A stretch of DNA of 64,000 nt. It comes from Ixodes scapularis. Its lineage: Eukaryota; Arthropoda; Arachnida; Ixodida; Ixodidae. The position numbers and the translations under genes are program-made. The stretch's first letter is position 1; each line of letters starts with the position of its first letter. Shown here in pieces: positions 63,243 to 64,000 of this stretch. The DNA lies in NCBI RefSeq assembly GCF_016920785.2, contig NW_024609857.1, positions 194,445,027-194,509,026 of the forward strand. Reading direction: 5' to 3'. The notes beneath the pieces were generated by a model. That model saw only the letters and a list, made by a program, of their open reading frames with translations. It was not told the DNA's origin and searched no databases.

Positions 63243-64000
63243 TGTAACGAACGACCTTCGCGGCCGGACCTGGACGCGGATCGCCACCCCTTTTGTAACA
63301 TTCCCGAGGACGCGCCTTTCGCTGAAAATCTCAAGCCGGGATTATTTTCCCCGCTGCCCTGGTACCGTCGACAAAAGAGCAAGACAAGCCTTCGTCGATA
63401 CCGGCTGAAGTTGGGTGCTGAAACGGAAATGCGTTCTCTTTGAGGCGTCCAAGCAGGAACCAACGACCACGGTGATCCCTGCTAAGCCGAAAGAAGGAGA
63501 TAAGCCGTGAACGGGAACTGCCCGGATATCGGCGTCCAAGGTCTTCTCCGTCCCGACAAGGGAGGGGGACGGTATCCTCCGGGCGTTCATGCTCACACAA
63601 AACGATTAACCGGTATGTCCGTTTGGGCGTGCTCATAGGCGGTGCCCGGACGTTTGGGATAGAGCTTCTCGGTGTCACCTCGACCTAGATTCCAGGAGCA
63701 AGGCCAAATCTCAAGCGTCACTAAAGAAAAGGCTGCCACTACAAGCCTGGAGGAACCGGAAGAGCACTTATCCTCTGTGTGTGCGTGTGCGTGCGAGTGG
63801 GCGGTGCCTGACCAGTTGGGGAGCGGCGTCCTGGCCTAGGGACGTAGGGAAGGGGGACCTTATAAAAAGAGCGGTTTTACGCTCCCTCGGCGTGTTCTCA
63901 CGTTGTTCTCATGCCGAACGGCAGACTGTACATAGTATGTAAATAAACAGTTTGAGAAGAGACACCCTGGCTCGCTACCAACTCTGCCCGATGTCCTGGG
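63243..64000 (+). repeat. Gypsy-3 3' LTR (incomplete at window end)
   Basis: Matches 59510-60268 with about a dozen substitutions; the last 50 or so bases lie beyond the window. Confidence 0.9.

Larger units (their letters stand above)
59510..64000 (+). mobile_element. Gypsy-3 LTR retrotransposon, internally deleted, runs off the window
   Basis: 5' LTR, leader, gag remnant, protease, integrase, RNase H tail, polypurine tract and 3' LTR (open at the window end). The pol domain order is protease-integrase-(RT missing)-RNase H. Confidence 0.88.

Noticed and set aside
1..64000. CRISPR arrays, bacterial operons, rRNA genes
   Set aside because: Repeats present are retroelements, microsatellites and palindromes; no regularly spaced repeat-spacer array, no operon-like gene spacing and no rRNA core sequence were seen.

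Overview
The window is eukaryotic repeat-dominated DNA with no convincing host gene. The mix (RNase H-bearing non-LTR retrotransposons of the I/R1 group, a DUF4371-type hAT transposon, Penelope-like debris, Ty3/Gypsy elements, mariner- and hAT-type MITEs, long noncoding repeats) fits a large arthropod genome; the protein families look most like those of ixodid ticks. That attribution is an inference from family resemblance, not a database match.

Layout. 1-4640: end of a CR1/L2-like LINE, interrupted by a minus-strand fragment of LINE family C, then a 5'-truncated but open LINE-D (RT plus RNase H). 4730-7044: foldback repeat, LTR-like debris and noncoding DNA. 7053-19584: one hAT transposon with 16-bp terminal inverted repeats and a perfect 8-bp target duplication (ACTACAGG). 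It contains a palindromic-array repeat (7193-7772), which was itself hit by a near-complete LINE-B copy (7773-13706, 11-bp target duplication), and the broken hAT transposase gene (14313-18581, minus). The hAT sits inside the 3' coding end of a degenerate Gypsy element (6984-7052 and 19593-21836, minus).

21836-33065: a tandem duplication of a roughly 5-kb noncoding unit. Unit 1 differs from unit 2 by a 691-bp tail-out inverted dimer of Penelope-like ends with a 13-bp target duplication (unit 2 keeps the empty site) and by about 300 bp near its end. A diverged third trace of an exon-like segment lies at 33572-33723. 34390-34549: hAT MITE. 34724-40736: full-length LINE-C copy with 13-bp target duplications and both ORFs open. 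41574-43399: two TIR elements. 43415-49046: LINE-B copy 2 (12-bp target duplication; ORF1 open, ORF2 broken by two frameshifts). 49059-51180: CpG-rich DNA with hairpins, no gene.

51240-53696: degenerate Gypsy (gag, protease, RT, start of RNase H) with a very short LTR. 53697-59509: a third, degenerate LINE-C. 59510-64000: an LTR retrotransposon with near-identical LTRs whose remaining domains run protease, integrase, RNase H tail, as expected for a Gypsy lineage with copia-like pol order that has lost RT by one deletion.

The genes do not form a pathway; what connects them is insertion order. Target duplications and empty sites let much of the history be read: Gypsy, then hAT inside it, then LINE-B into a repeat inside the hAT; duplication of the 5-kb unit, with the Penelope dimer most simply placed after it.
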